Position numbers and translations under genes: made by a program. The notes beneath the pieces were generated by a model that searched no databases, was not told the origin of the DNA, and saw only the letters and a list, made by a program, of their open reading frames with translations. From Paracoccaceae bacterium (GTDB taxonomy: Bacteria; Pseudomonadota; Alphaproteobacteria; Rhodobacterales; Rhodobacteraceae): a DNA stretch of 39,708 bases. Below are positions 31,584-39,708 of the stretch, one piece after another (position 1 is the stretch's first letter; every line of letters begins with the position of its first letter). The stretch is from assembly GCA_020628545.1 (NCBI GenBank), contig JAHDEX010000009.1, forward strand, positions 1 through 39,708. Direction: 5' to 3'.

Positions 31584-32867
31584 ATGATTGTTCCGTATTT
31601 CCCCCGTGTCCTACGTCAAACTCTCGCGATGGCAGCCATGGCTGTTGTGGCGCTATCCGCACCCGCGATGGCGCAGAATGAAAACGGATTTGGTGAGGAA
31701 TATGTCCTCGGACCTGCCGATACCGTCAGCATTCGCATGGTCGCGTGGGACTCTGCGACGCTCTCCTTTGTGCGTTTTGATGAAATTGAAGGCGACTACA
31801 CAATTGCGCCCAACGGCCAGTTGCTTCTGCCGCTGATTGGTGCGGTCGATGCCGCAGGCCGCACGCCAAGCGTTCTGTCCGAAATGCTGTCGGTCTTCCT
31901 GCAACAAAGTATTGGCTTGGCCGAAGAGCCAAGTGCATCCGTCGAAGTGTCCGAATACCGCCCGGTCTATATTCTGGGTGATGTGCAGCGCCCCGGCGCC
32001 TATGAATTCCAGCCGGGATTGCGTGTGGATCAAGCCATTGCGCTGGCCGGTGGTCTGCGTCGTGCCGAAGACCTCAGCGATGGGGCCGTGCGAACCGCCG
32101 TGCGCGATCAGGGCACGTTGCGCGAAACTCAGATCCAGCAAATCCAGTTCGCGGTGCGTGCTGCACGGCTTGAGGCAGAAACTGCGGGCGCCGAAGAAAT
32201 CGTCATTCCCGCCGGTCTGCGCCATCCCGATGGGCAAGGCGCGCTGCAAGATGCTGTCGCCCGCGAAACACGCCTGTTCAACAGCCGGCGCGAGTCACTC
32301 GTGCGGGCCCTCGGTGCCTTGGATGAAACCGAAGCTCTGCTGCAACGCGAAGAAGCTGCCCTTGAAGCCAAGCTCGGCGGCCTGAACACCCAGCTGGAAT
32401 TGCTCAACACCCAGCTCGAAGCGACCGAGCAATTGGTGGAGCGGGGCTTGGCCCGGCAACCGCAGTTGGTACAAATCCAGTCCAGTCTGATCGAAATGCA
32501 GTCGCGTCAGACAGATGTCGAGACCGCGCTTTTCCGGGCGCAGCAAAGCCAGACAGAGGTTGCCCGCGACCGGATCGACCTTGAGACACGTCGTCAGGAA
32601 ACCAGCCTTGCCGAACTGCAGACTGTGAAATCGCAAATGGCCCAATTCCAGACACGGATTTCCATGCTCGAAGCGCTGCGCGCCGAGGGTGAGGTCGCCC
32701 TGCTTGATCTGGCCGAAGGCATTGAGACGGTCCTTGTCTTCAACATCTCTCGCGATGAGGGCAATGTGGAAGACGTGCAACGCAACTTTAAGCTTGCACC
32801 GCTTGATGTGCTCGAAGTTTCTGCCGTCACCCCTGACGAAGAAAATGCGGCAGGAGCCGGACAGTAA
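31584..32867 (+). CDS. Polysaccharide export protein (ExoF/Wza-like OPX family)
   Basis: A 427-residue exported protein. Signal-type N terminus (RQTLAMAAMAVVALSAPAMAQ). Then a poly-export domain (EEYVLGPADTVSIRMVAWDS, NGQLLLPLIGAVDAAGRT), an SLBB-like segment (PVYILGDVQRPGAYEFQPGL, VDQAIALAGGL), and a long coiled coil of about 150 residues rich in Glu/Gln/Leu, like ExoF. The final part returns to a beta domain (VLVFNISRDEG, LAPLDVLEV). It would form or contact the export channel with the ExoP-like ATPase. Start ATG 31584 is chosen because it gives a proper signal peptide; earlier TTG 31515 and ATG 31530 are possible. Confidence 0.87.
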   Translation: MIVPYFPRVLRQTLAMAAMAVVALSAPAMAQNENGFGEEYVLGPADTVSIRMVAWDSATLSFVRFDEIEGDYTIAPNGQLLLPLIGAVDAAGRTPSVLSEMLSVFLQQSIGLAEEPSASVEVSEYRPVYILGDVQRPGAYEFQPGLRVDQAIALAGGLRRAEDLSDGAVRTAVRDQGTLRETQIQQIQFAVRAARLEAETAGAEEIVIPAGLRHPDGQGALQDAVARETRLFNSRRESLVRALGALDETEALLQREEAALEAKLGGLNTQLELLNTQLEATEQLVERGLARQPQLVQIQSSLIEMQSRQTDVETALFRAQQSQTEVARDRIDLETRRQETSLAELQTVKSQMAQFQTRISMLEALRAEGEVALLDLAEGIETVLVFNISRDEGNVEDVQRNFKLAPLDVLEVSAVTPDEENAAGAGQ

Positions 32868-33084
32868 TTCCGCGCGACTGGACGACAAACGCGAACAATC
32901 TGACCTATCCATACGGATTAGCTTGCCCTTCGGGCCAGATTTAAAAAGAATGCGGCATTCGAGTGCGAATCCATGTTATGCACTCATTAATTGTTCAGCG
33001 CGCGCTGCCCCGGATTTAGGCGACCGGATCGCGTCGTTTCATTGTCACACCGCCTAGCATGCCCGTACCCCCGCGGGAGGTTAT

Positions 33085-34095
33085 ATGTCGTTTGATTTGA
33101 AAGAAGGCACCGACGGTCACGAGGTGGAAATCTCGGTCTGTGTGCCGGTTTATAATGAAGAAGAAAGCGTTCGGCCTTTGTATGAGGCGATTGTGAACGC
33201 CCTCGAACCCACCGGCCGCTCTTTTGAAATGGTGATGGTCGATGACGGTTCATCCGACCAAACAGTGCCCCTGCTGACAGAAATGTCCGCAGAGGACCCA
33301 CGTCTGGTCATTGTCGAATTCCTGCGCAACGAAGGCCAAACCGCTGCCATGACAGCGGGAATTGAGCATGCGCGCGGCAAATTTATCGTCACGATGGACG
33401 GTGACTTGCAAAATGACCCGGCTGACATTCCCATGATGCTCGAGACGCTCGAAGAAGGGCATGACATCGTCGTGGGCTGGCGCGTGAAACGGCAGGACAA
33501 GTTCATCACTCGCAAACTGCCCTCGATGATCGCCAACCGCATCATCGGCAAGATCACAGGTCTGCCGATCCGCGATAACGGTTGCTCGCTCAAGGTCTAT
33601 CGCGGCGAAGTGATCAAGCGCGTCCCGCTCTATTCCGACATGCACCGCTTTATCCCGGCGATGACGATTCCACTGGGCGCACGCGTCGAACAGGTCGGCG
33701 TCCGCCACCATGCGCGTCAGTTCGGCGAATCGAAGTACGGTCTGTCCCGCATCTTCAAAGTGCTGCTTGACCTTTTTTCGATCAAAACGCTGCTTTTGTT
33801 TGCACGTCACCCAATTCGTCGGTTTTCTGGCATCGGCACTGCTGCAGCCATCGCCGCGATCCTGTCGGTCTTTTTGATCAACGGCGACTCAGAAAGCACC
33901 AGCGTTGTGAAAATGGCCGTTGTCGGCCTCTTCGGATCATTGTCGGTCTTCCTGATCCTGCTTGGTCTCGTGATCAGCACGATGTTCCACGACGCCGAAC
34001 TTGATGAGATGTTGGACGGCGATGACAACGCCGACCGCGCCGGGCCCCGCAAAGGGTCCAAAGCCTTTATGCCCAATGTGTATTCCATAGGATGA
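33085..34095 (+). CDS. GtrB/DPM1-like polyprenyl-phosphate glycosyltransferase
   Basis: A 336-residue family-2 transferase that likely moves a sugar onto polyprenyl phosphate. The catalytic core is intact: VCVPVYNEEESVRPLY, VMVDDGSSDQT (53-59), FLRNEGQTAAMTAGI and metal-binding MDGDLQNDP (104-112). A following RRKLPSMIAN-type acceptor loop (KFITRKLPSMIANRIIGKI) and two C-terminal helices (GTAAAIAAILSVFLI, AVVGLFGSLSVFLILLGLVI) anchor it. An ideal GGGAGG lies 4 bases before ATG 33085. The next gene starts on the last 4 bases, in ATGA fashion, so the two are translationally coupled. Confidence 0.92.
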   Translation: MSFDLKEGTDGHEVEISVCVPVYNEEESVRPLYEAIVNALEPTGRSFEMVMVDDGSSDQTVPLLTEMSAEDPRLVIVEFLRNEGQTAAMTAGIEHARGKFIVTMDGDLQNDPADIPMMLETLEEGHDIVVGWRVKRQDKFITRKLPSMIANRIIGKITGLPIRDNGCSLKVYRGEVIKRVPLYSDMHRFIPAMTIPLGARVEQVGVRHHARQFGESKYGLSRIFKVLLDLFSIKTLLLFARHPIRRFSGIGTAAAIAAILSVFLINGDSESTSVVKMAVVGLFGSLSVFLILLGLVISTMFHDAELDEMLDGDDNADRAGPRKGSKAFMPNVYSIG

Positions 34096-35165
34096 GTAAC
34101 GAGATGTCACAGCAATCAGACCCCCGCGACACCGCTGATAACGTCAGCCGTTTCGACCGCGTGACCCCTGTTTCGGTTGTAATCCCCGCCAGCGATGTGG
34201 TTGGTCTTGCCGCCGCCGTGCAAGAGTATCGCGCCTCGCTTGATGCCCTGGGCCGCAAGTATGAGGTGATCGTCGTCACCGATGGCGCAGAGACTGACAC
34301 AGTCACTGCACTGAAATCCGTCAGCGCCGACTGGCCGGAACTCGCGATCATTCCGCAGCGTCCGTGGAACGGCGACGATGTGGCCCTTGCCACCGCTGTC
34401 CGCCGCGCAAACCACGACCTGATCCTGACCTTGTCGGGCTGGTCTGAGATTGATGGTGCTGATCTCGGAAAGCTGTTCGATGCCCTTGGTGACAACGATA
34501 TGGTTGTTGCAGCCCGCGCAGGCACACCGGAACCAACTGGTTTTCAGGGCATCCGCCGCAGGTTGCTTGATCGCGTACTGACATCCCTGTCGGGTCAAAA
34601 GTTCAGCGACCCGTTCTGCCGTGTGCGTTTGTCCCGCCGTCAGGCCATCGCAGAGGCGACAGCTTTTGGCGCACGCCAGCACTTCATCCCCGTCGTCGCC
34701 GCCGAACGCGGCTACCGCGTCGCCGAAGTTGCGGTTAACAAGTCAGCCGATGCTGGCAATCGTCACAAGTACGTCTTCAAGCCGCTCGGCCACATGCGTG
34801 CCCTGCTGGATGGCATGTCACTTTACGTGGTGCTGAAGTTCATGCGCCGCCCCATGCGCTTCTTCGGATCCATCGGCCTGCCGATCTTCCTTGTTGGCCT
34901 GTTTGCCACGCTGATCATGGTCGGCTTCCGCCTCTTTGGTGATGCTGCGCTCGCAGATCGCCCGGCCCTCATCGCCTTTGTGCTGATGATTGTGCTCGGT
35001 GCCCAGATCATCGCCATTGGTCTGGTGGGTGAGATCATGATTTTCGCCAATGCGCAGAAGATCAAGCAATACACAGTGCGTAACCTCATCCGCGATGGTC
35101 AGGCCAAGCCGATCCATGGTGCACAGGAGAAAGACGACACCCCGATCAAGGCGGCTGGGAACTAA
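34092..35165 (+). CDS. GtrB-like paralogue that appears catalytically dead
   Basis: A 357-residue protein with the same layout as the preceding transferase: N-terminal GT-A-like domain and two C-terminal helices (LPIFLVGLFATLIMVGFRLF, ALIAFVLMIVLGAQIIAIGLVGEIMI). However, the key residues are lost. VPVYNEEE is VVIPASDVV, VDDGSSD is VTDGAETD, and the metal-binding MDGDLQ is replaced by TLSGWS (113-118, no Asp pair). The acceptor part (FMRRPMRFFGSIG, RHKYVFKPLGHMRALLDGM) is retained. Translationally coupled to the active partner (overlap 34092-34095), which suggests a heteromeric complex in which it is a scaffold or regulator. ATG 34092 is used; ATG 34104 is possible. Confidence 0.88.
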   Translation: MSNEMSQQSDPRDTADNVSRFDRVTPVSVVIPASDVVGLAAAVQEYRASLDALGRKYEVIVVTDGAETDTVTALKSVSADWPELAIIPQRPWNGDDVALATAVRRANHDLILTLSGWSEIDGADLGKLFDALGDNDMVVAARAGTPEPTGFQGIRRRLLDRVLTSLSGQKFSDPFCRVRLSRRQAIAEATAFGARQHFIPVVAAERGYRVAEVAVNKSADAGNRHKYVFKPLGHMRALLDGMSLYVVLKFMRRPMRFFGSIGLPIFLVGLFATLIMVGFRLFGDAALADRPALIAFVLMIVLGAQIIAIGLVGEIMIFANAQKIKQYTVRNLIRDGQAKPIHGAQEKDDTPIKAAGN

Positions 35166-35183
35166 TCAACAGGCTGGCATACA

Positions 35184-35339
35184 GCCGCCACGCACGTGGC
35201 GGCTTGTCCCAAAAGTCTGGCTTTTAAGCCATTTTCGCCGTATGAGGTGGCAGCGACGCGACGGCCCGCGTGAATCCGGGTCTGAATGGTGCCGGGATCC
35301 GCCAGAAGCGCGGGAACCCCAGCGGGTTAGGAAAGAGTT
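35184..35339 (+). promoter_or_regulatory. Structured leader upstream of the chain-length ATPase gene
   Basis: The 174-base gap contains several small stems: GCCGCCAC pairing with GTGGCGGC within 35184-35203, GGCTTTTAAGCC at 35219-35230, CCCGCG (35265-35270) with CGCGGG (35309-35314), and AACCC (35315-35319) with GGGTT (35324-35328) just before the ribosome-binding site. The first stem may be a terminator/attenuator (no T-tract). A regulatory leader is possible; no known riboswitch recognised. Confidence 0.3.
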
Positions 35340-37652
35340 TTGAGAGAACGTTTATCAGATCAGTTCGACAGTTCGCGCGATGATGCCGGCAATACCGACA
35401 TCGTGCTCGACTTCGGTCGCATGCTCGAAATCGTCCGCAACGGATGGTGGATCATCGCAATCTGCGGCTTTGTTGCAGCGCTGATCTCTGCGATCGCCGT
35501 ACTGCAGATGACCCCGCAGTTTCAGGCGCGCGCGCAGATCCTGCTGTCCACGCCAAACAACGCAAACACCGCGATTGAGAACCTGTTTCCTGAACTGACC
35601 CTTTCGAACGAAGCCGTCGCTGGCGAAATCGCGGTGATGACAACCAGCCGCCAACTGCGAATGGTGTCCGAAGCGCTCAACCTCTCCGAAGAGCCTGAAT
35701 TCAACGAGGCGCTTGTTCCCGAAGAAGAGCCCGGGTTTTTCGCGACGCTCGTCGAAAACACATCTGACCAGATCAAACTGATGCTCGGCGGCAGCCTTGA
35801 GCCGGTCTCGCCGGTGAGCGAGGAACCAAGCGAACGCGCCATTTCCCGCGTCGCCCAGCTCGAACGCGACACGCGCGGCGACCAGAACGATTATATCGCC
35901 AAACTCTCACAGAACCTGCGCATCAACCGCGTCGGGTCCTCCTATCTGGTTGATATCGTTTATACATCTGAATCACGCGAAACCGCTGCAGCGGTGCCGA
36001 ACGCCGTTGTTGACGCCTACCTCGAATACCAGCTTGAGCAAAAGTTCGGTGCGTCGGTGGAAATGACAGAACGTCTGACCCAGCGTCTGCAAGACCTTGA
36101 ACAGCGGGTTGAGCTCTCTGAACGCGAGGTGATCAACTTCCGCAATGACATGCTGACCGAAGGCTTCGGCGGTGAAGAGCGGATGGAACAGCAGCTGCGC
36201 GACATGGCAATCCGCCAGAACGAAGCGGAAGCTGAATTTGCTGCGCTTCAGTCGGAACTGACCCAGATCGACGTTGAGATTGAAAACCGTGGTCTGCTCG
36301 CCGTCGCGGGCCTCTTTGAATCCCAGGCCATCAACCGCCTGCGCGAAGAGATCTCTCAACTCCAGCAGAACGTGAACCAGATGCGCCAGCGCTTTGGCGA
36401 GGACACCTCCCGGATCGAGTTTGTGCAAAGCGAGATCACAGGTCTTGAAGAGGCTATTGAAAGTGAGGTCCAACAGCTGCGCGACAGTAAGGCATCAGAG
36501 CTTGAAATTGCAAAGGGCCGCCGTGATGCACTGCGCAATGAGCTGAAGGCCCTTGAATCTCGCGCCCTGGAACAGTCGCGCCTTGCGATTGAACTGGCGA
36601 AGCTGGAACGGACCCAAGACGCCAACCGCGTCGTCTACAACTCTTTCCTCGCAACTGTGACAGAGATGAACGAGGTCTCGGGCCTCGCCTCTGCCGATGC
36701 GCAAGTTGTGTCTTATGCCAGCCCACCAGAATCGGCTGTCTCGCCGCGCAAAAAGGAAACCGTTGCCATCGGCATGTTTGGCGGCATCTTCCTCGGCCTC
36801 GGCCTCGTCTTTGCCCGCGCCTTCATGGACAACAGCATCCGTTCAGCCCAGCAGCTGTCTGACATCACTGGCGGTCGCCATGTGCAGGTTGTGCCTGGCA
36901 TGTCATGGAGCATCTTCAAGAAAGATCCGCTGATGTACATGATCCGCAAGCCACGTTCCAGCGTGTCTGAGGCGATCAGGGCATTGCGCGGACAGATCCT
37001 CGTGAACGCTGGCGATGTCTCAGGCAACCGCGCCCTGCAACGCTCTGGCCGCGCCCGTGATCCGGGCAAGCCTGCTTCGCAGAAAAAGCGCATCATCACC
37101 CTGTGTTCCGCCACACCACAGGTGGGTAAAACGACCACCTGTATCGCCCTCGCCCGCTCTTTCGCGGAAATGGGTCGCTCCTGCGTGGTGATCGACACCG
37201 ACCTGCGCCGCGGCTCCATCGCCAAAACGCTCGGCATGGATCCCTATCCAGACCTCGTCGATGTGCTGGCGAACGAAGTCGATATCCAAAGCGTCTTCCA
37301 CCAGGACCCGCATTCAAGCGCGATGATCATCACCTCTCGGGATACACCAAAAGACCCCGGCGGCCTGCTCATTTCACCCGGTATGGAAATGCTGGTAAAC
37401 GCACTCGCCGATCACTTCGACATTGTGATCATGGACACCTCACCGCTTTTGGCGGTGTCTGACGCGATCCCGATCTGCCGCATGGCGGATGAGGTGATCC
37501 TGCTGGCCCGCGCGGGCAAAACAACGGTGAACGAAGTGCAGGAAACCGCCCAGATGCTCAGCCGCGTGAACGTGCCGATCTCCAGCCTCGTGCTGTCGAT
37601 GGCATCAGAGCGTGACTCCTCTGCCGTCTTCTCGGATTACGTCCAGAACTAA
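35340..37652 (+). CDS. ExoP/Wzc-like polysaccharide chain-length regulator with tyrosine-kinase-type ATPase domain
   Basis: A 770-residue inner-membrane co-polymerase. A first helix (GWWIIAICGFVAALISAIAVL, about 35-55) and a Wzz-type segment lead into a long periplasmic coiled coil (about 210-430). A second helix follows (VAIGMFGGIFLGLGLVFARAF, about 475-495), then the cytosolic BY-kinase fold: Walker A TPQVGKTT (about 588), Walker A' VVIDTDLRRGS (about 617) and Walker B IVIMDTSPLLAVSD (about 694). The usual C-terminal tyrosine cluster is missing: only one Tyr (SDYVQN) ends the protein. TTG 35340 is the start with AGGA upstream. It controls chain length and export together with the ExoF-like protein. 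Confidence 0.88.
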   Translation: MRERLSDQFDSSRDDAGNTDIVLDFGRMLEIVRNGWWIIAICGFVAALISAIAVLQMTPQFQARAQILLSTPNNANTAIENLFPELTLSNEAVAGEIAVMTTSRQLRMVSEALNLSEEPEFNEALVPEEEPGFFATLVENTSDQIKLMLGGSLEPVSPVSEEPSERAISRVAQLERDTRGDQNDYIAKLSQNLRINRVGSSYLVDIVYTSESRETAAAVPNAVVDAYLEYQLEQKFGASVEMTERLTQRLQDLEQRVELSEREVINFRNDMLTEGFGGEERMEQQLRDMAIRQNEAEAEFAALQSELTQIDVEIENRGLLAVAGLFESQAINRLREEISQLQQNVNQMRQRFGEDTSRIEFVQSEITGLEEAIESEVQQLRDSKASELEIAKGRRDALRNELKALESRALEQSRLAIELAKLERTQDANRVVYNSFLATVTEMNEVSGLASADAQVVSYASPPESAVSPRKKETVAIGMFGGIFLGLGLVFARAFMDNSIRSAQQLSDITGGRHVQVVPGMSWSIFKKDPLMYMIRKPRSSVSEAIRALRGQILVNAGDVSGNRALQRSGRARDPGKPASQKKRIITLCSATPQVGKTTTCIALARSFAEMGRSCVVIDTDLRRGSIAKTLGMDPYPDLVDVLANEVDIQSVFHQDPHSSAMIITSRDTPKDPGGLLISPGMEMLVNALADHFDIVIMDTSPLLAVSDAIPICRMADEVILLARAGKTTVNEVQETAQMLSRVNVPISSLVLSMASERDSSAVFSDYVQN

Positions 37653-37705
37653 GCCCATGCCCACGCCCCGCTTCTTCCAATTCCGTGAAAACCGGGGCGT
37701 GTCCC

Positions 37706-38536
37706 ATGTCTGATCGCAACCACTTCATCGTCATCGGCTCAATGAAGTCGGGCACGACGTCGCTGTACCAGCACATGCTGGCACACCCTGATGTCGCCAT
37801 GTCCCGGATGAAAGAAACCGACTACTTCGTGGAAGGCGCCAACTGGCCCTTGGGGCAGGACTGGTACGAAAAGCAGTTTGCGAGCGGCGCGCAGATCACC
37901 GGAGAGGTCTCTCCTAATTACACAAAGCACGACATCTTCCACGGCGTGCCGGAACGCATCGCGGCATTCGCGCCGCAAACCAAACTAATTTTCCTCGCCC
38001 GCGACCCGGTGGACCGCTGCATCTCGCACTACCGCCACTCGCTGCTCATGGGCCATGCCGATGTGCAACCGGCCGACCTGATGGAGAGCCGCAACGGCAA
38101 ACACATGCTGGAAACCAGCCGCTACGCCGCACAGTGCGAAACCTTCCTCAAGGTCTTCCCGCGCGACCAGCTCCTGATCCTCGATTTCGCTGAACTGCGC
38201 GATAGCCCGCAAGAGACGGTCAACAAAGTCACCGCGTTCCTCGACATCGCACCCCTGACCATCGGTGAGATCGCGACCCAGAACGACGCGCAGTCGATCG
38301 CATCTATGCCAACCGGCCTGCAACGGCTCTGGCGCAGCCGCTTTATGCGTCGTATCGACCCGCTGATCAGCCGTGGGATGCGTGACAAAGCCCGCGCCCT
38401 GTTGTCACGCGGCAAACCCAAGACGCTGCCGGACATTCCCGAGAGCCTCCGGGCCGAGGCTGCCATCGCCCTGAAAGACGATGCAAACGCGTTTCGCACG
38501 CTTTCCAACTTGCCATTTTCTGACTGGTCGGTCTGA
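37706..38536 (+). CDS. Sulfotransferase
   Basis: A 276-residue PAPS-dependent sulfotransferase, moving a sulfate to a hydroxyl or amine of a sugar. The 5'-phosphosulfate loop is FIVIGSMKSGTTSLYQ (residues about 7-22). The 3'-phosphate loop is KLIFLARDPVDRCISHYRHS, with the conserved Arg and Ser. A GEVSPNYTKHD segment between them is typical of heparan- and polysaccharide-type enzymes. No signal peptide, so it acts in the cytosol on lipid-linked repeat units. ATG 37706 is chosen; an earlier in-frame codon at 37685 adds only seven residues. It lies 53 bases after the chain-length ATPase and is part of the same polysaccharide locus. Confidence 0.9.
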   Translation: MSDRNHFIVIGSMKSGTTSLYQHMLAHPDVAMSRMKETDYFVEGANWPLGQDWYEKQFASGAQITGEVSPNYTKHDIFHGVPERIAAFAPQTKLIFLARDPVDRCISHYRHSLLMGHADVQPADLMESRNGKHMLETSRYAAQCETFLKVFPRDQLLILDFAELRDSPQETVNKVTAFLDIAPLTIGEIATQNDAQSIASMPTGLQRLWRSRFMRRIDPLISRGMRDKARALLSRGKPKTLPDIPESLRAEAAIALKDDANAFRTLSNLPFSDWSV

Positions 38537-38605
38537 ATACTGCCATATTTAATCCATACGCAATTTTGAAATTATTGGTGTTCATTTCTTTCAGGTGAGG
38601 GTCGC

Positions 38606-39708
38606 ATGACACGTCCTTTGCAGAATAATCATATTTTGGTTCTTGGCGGCGACGGCTTCTGCGGATGGCCAGTCGCCCTCAGCCTCTCCAATAACGGCTA
38701 CGACGTCACGATCCTCGACAACCTGTCGCGCCGCCGCATTGATGAGGAACTTGGGACGTCGCCCCTCTTTCCCATTGAGACGACAGAAAACCGTTTGAAA
38801 GCGTGGCACAGCGTCACAAACCGTCAGATCACCTTCCACAAGATCGACATCGCGAAGGACTACGATGGGTTCCGCGACATCCTTGATGAGGTTCGCCCCG
38901 GCGCGATTGTCCATCTGGCCGAGCAACGTTCTGCCCCCTACTCCACTTTGTCCCCCGCCGCACGGCACTACACCGTCACCAACAACCTGACAGCCACCCA
39001 CGCGGTGCTGATTGCGCTGACTGACCTTGGCCTCGACAGCCACTTGGTTCACCTCGGCTCCATCGGCGTCTTTGGCTACACCACCGCAGGGATCGAACTG
39101 CCCGAGGGCTACGTTTCTGCCACCGTGCGCGGCACCGACGGCCGTGAGGCTGAGATGGACATTCTCTACCCCGGCAAGCCCGTCTCTGTGTACCACATGA
39201 CGAAAGCTCAGGATCAGCTGCTTTTCGAACACTACGCTCGCACCGAGGGCATCCGCATAACCGACCTGAACCAAGGCGTCGTCTGGGGCCATGCCACGGC
39301 CGAGACCGACATGCACCCCGACCTCGCCACCCGCTACGACATCGACGCGGTCTACGGCACCGTTGTGAACCGTTTCCTGATGCAAGCCGCGACGGGCAAA
39401 CCGCTATCGGTCTACGGCACCGGCGGCCAGACCCGCGGTTTCATCCACCTGCGCGACGTGACTCATTGCATCCGCCTGGCCTTGCAGGACCCGCCCGCCA
39501 AAGGCGACCGCTTTCAGATGTTCAATCAGATGACCGAAAGCGTGAGCATCAAAGACTTGGCCACCCACGTGGCTTCAGTGACTGGGGCCGAGATCGACTT
39601 CCAACCGAACCCCCGGAAAGAGCCTGAATCGAATGAATTTCAGGTGAAAGCCATCGGGCTTCAGAACCTCGGACTGGAACCCACGCTGTTTCGAAACCAA
39701 CTGGCCCA
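38606..39708 (+). CDS. sqdB: UDP-sulfoquinovose synthase (SQD1/SqdB family), 3' end cut by the window
   Basis: NAD-dependent short-chain epimerase-type enzyme converting UDP-glucose and sulfite into UDP-sulfoquinovose. 367 codons are present and no stop is reached; the family is near 390-400. NAD motif LGGDGFCGW (13-21) and the SQD1 hallmark EQRSAPYS (106-113) are intact. The catalytic region is LGSIGVFG (Ser152, where plant SQD1 has Thr) with Tyr196 and Lys200 in YHMTK. The DLNQGVVWG and YDIDAVYGTVVNRF segments, GTGGQTRGFIHLRD and VFNQ-like MFNQMTE follow SQD1 closely. ATG 38606 has GAGGG just upstream. Either a sulfolipid gene or, given the sulfotransferase and glycosyltransferases before it, a source of sulfonated sugar for the polymer. 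Confidence 0.9.
   Translation, partial: MTRPLQNNHILVLGGDGFCGWPVALSLSNNGYDVTILDNLSRRRIDEELGTSPLFPIETTENRLKAWHSVTNRQITFHKIDIAKDYDGFRDILDEVRPGAIVHLAEQRSAPYSTLSPAARHYTVTNNLTATHAVLIALTDLGLDSHLVHLGSIGVFGYTTAGIELPEGYVSATVRGTDGREAEMDILYPGKPVSVYHMTKAQDQLLFEHYARTEGIRITDLNQGVVWGHATAETDMHPDLATRYDIDAVYGTVVNRFLMQAATGKPLSVYGTGGQTRGFIHLRDVTHCIRLALQDPPAKGDRFQMFNQMTESVSIKDLATHVASVTGAEIDFQPNPRKEPESNEFQVKAIGLQNLGLEPTLFRNQLA

Noticed and set aside
38591-39385. 264-codon minus-strand frame at the right end
   Set aside because: It lies antisense to the sulfoquinovose synthase gene, which has clear motifs and runs off the window.
1-39708. CRISPR array, tRNA or rRNA genes, prophage
   Set aside because: No regularly spaced repeats, tRNA cloverleaf sequences, rRNA-like stretches or phage structural genes were seen.

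Overview
The window looks like chromosomal DNA from a Roseobacter-group (Rhodobacterales) marine alphaproteobacterium. The signs are moderately GC-rich coding sequence, acidic secreted proteins, a tad pilus locus with a small prepilin peptidase, an abundant MttB-type methyltransferase family member, GntR/FCD and GATase1-AraC regulators, and an ExoA/ExoF/ExoP-like polysaccharide locus. I see no tRNA, rRNA, CRISPR array, transposase or phage gene.

Region 1 (1-3281): the 3' part of tadC, a LuxR-type regulator and an overlapping CpaA/TadV-type prepilin peptidase form the end of a tad pilus locus. A small secreted HdeA-like protein and a possible 40-residue membrane peptide follow.

Region 2 (3285-10539): a peptide/opine-type ABC importer on the minus strand (binding protein, two permeases, and one ATPase that fuses both nucleotide-binding domains). 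It is divergent from an MttB/trimethylamine methyltransferase-family gene without an in-frame amber codon. The layout suggests uptake and demethylation of a methylated amine, which is inference.

Region 3 (10540-15547): a very large acidic, probably secreted protein with carbohydrate-binding, Ig-like and beta-propeller domains. It is split by one extra G in a seven-G tract. Then come AT-rich DNA and a small acidic secreted protein.

Region 4 (15548-22360): a tight catabolic operon (GntR regulator, DapA-family lyase, aldehyde dehydrogenase, FAD amine/amino-acid oxidase), divergent from a GlxA/GbdR-like AraC regulator across a perfect TTGTATACAA palindrome. Next is an XRE/MmyB-like regulator divergent from a small membrane protein across a TACCTGACAGGTA palindrome.

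Region 5 (22337-24832): a three-gene module consisting of a DUF481 outer-membrane protein, a LysR regulator and a small lipoprotein. An exact 26-bp sequence occurs twice in inverted orientation, once upstream of each of the two envelope genes and on either side of lysR. This is the most striking non-coding signal in the window.

Region 6 (25023-39708, running off the end): an exopolysaccharide locus. It holds a Wzy/O-antigen ligase-like polymerase, several GT2 glycosyltransferases, a lysylphosphatidylglycerol-synthase-type membrane protein, an EEP-fold hydrolase, an ExoF/Wza-like export protein, a GtrB-like transferase paired with an apparently catalytically dead paralogue, an ExoP/Wzc-like chain-length ATPase, a sulfotransferase and a UDP-sulfoquinovose synthase. 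The last two suggest a sulfated or sulfonated polymer.
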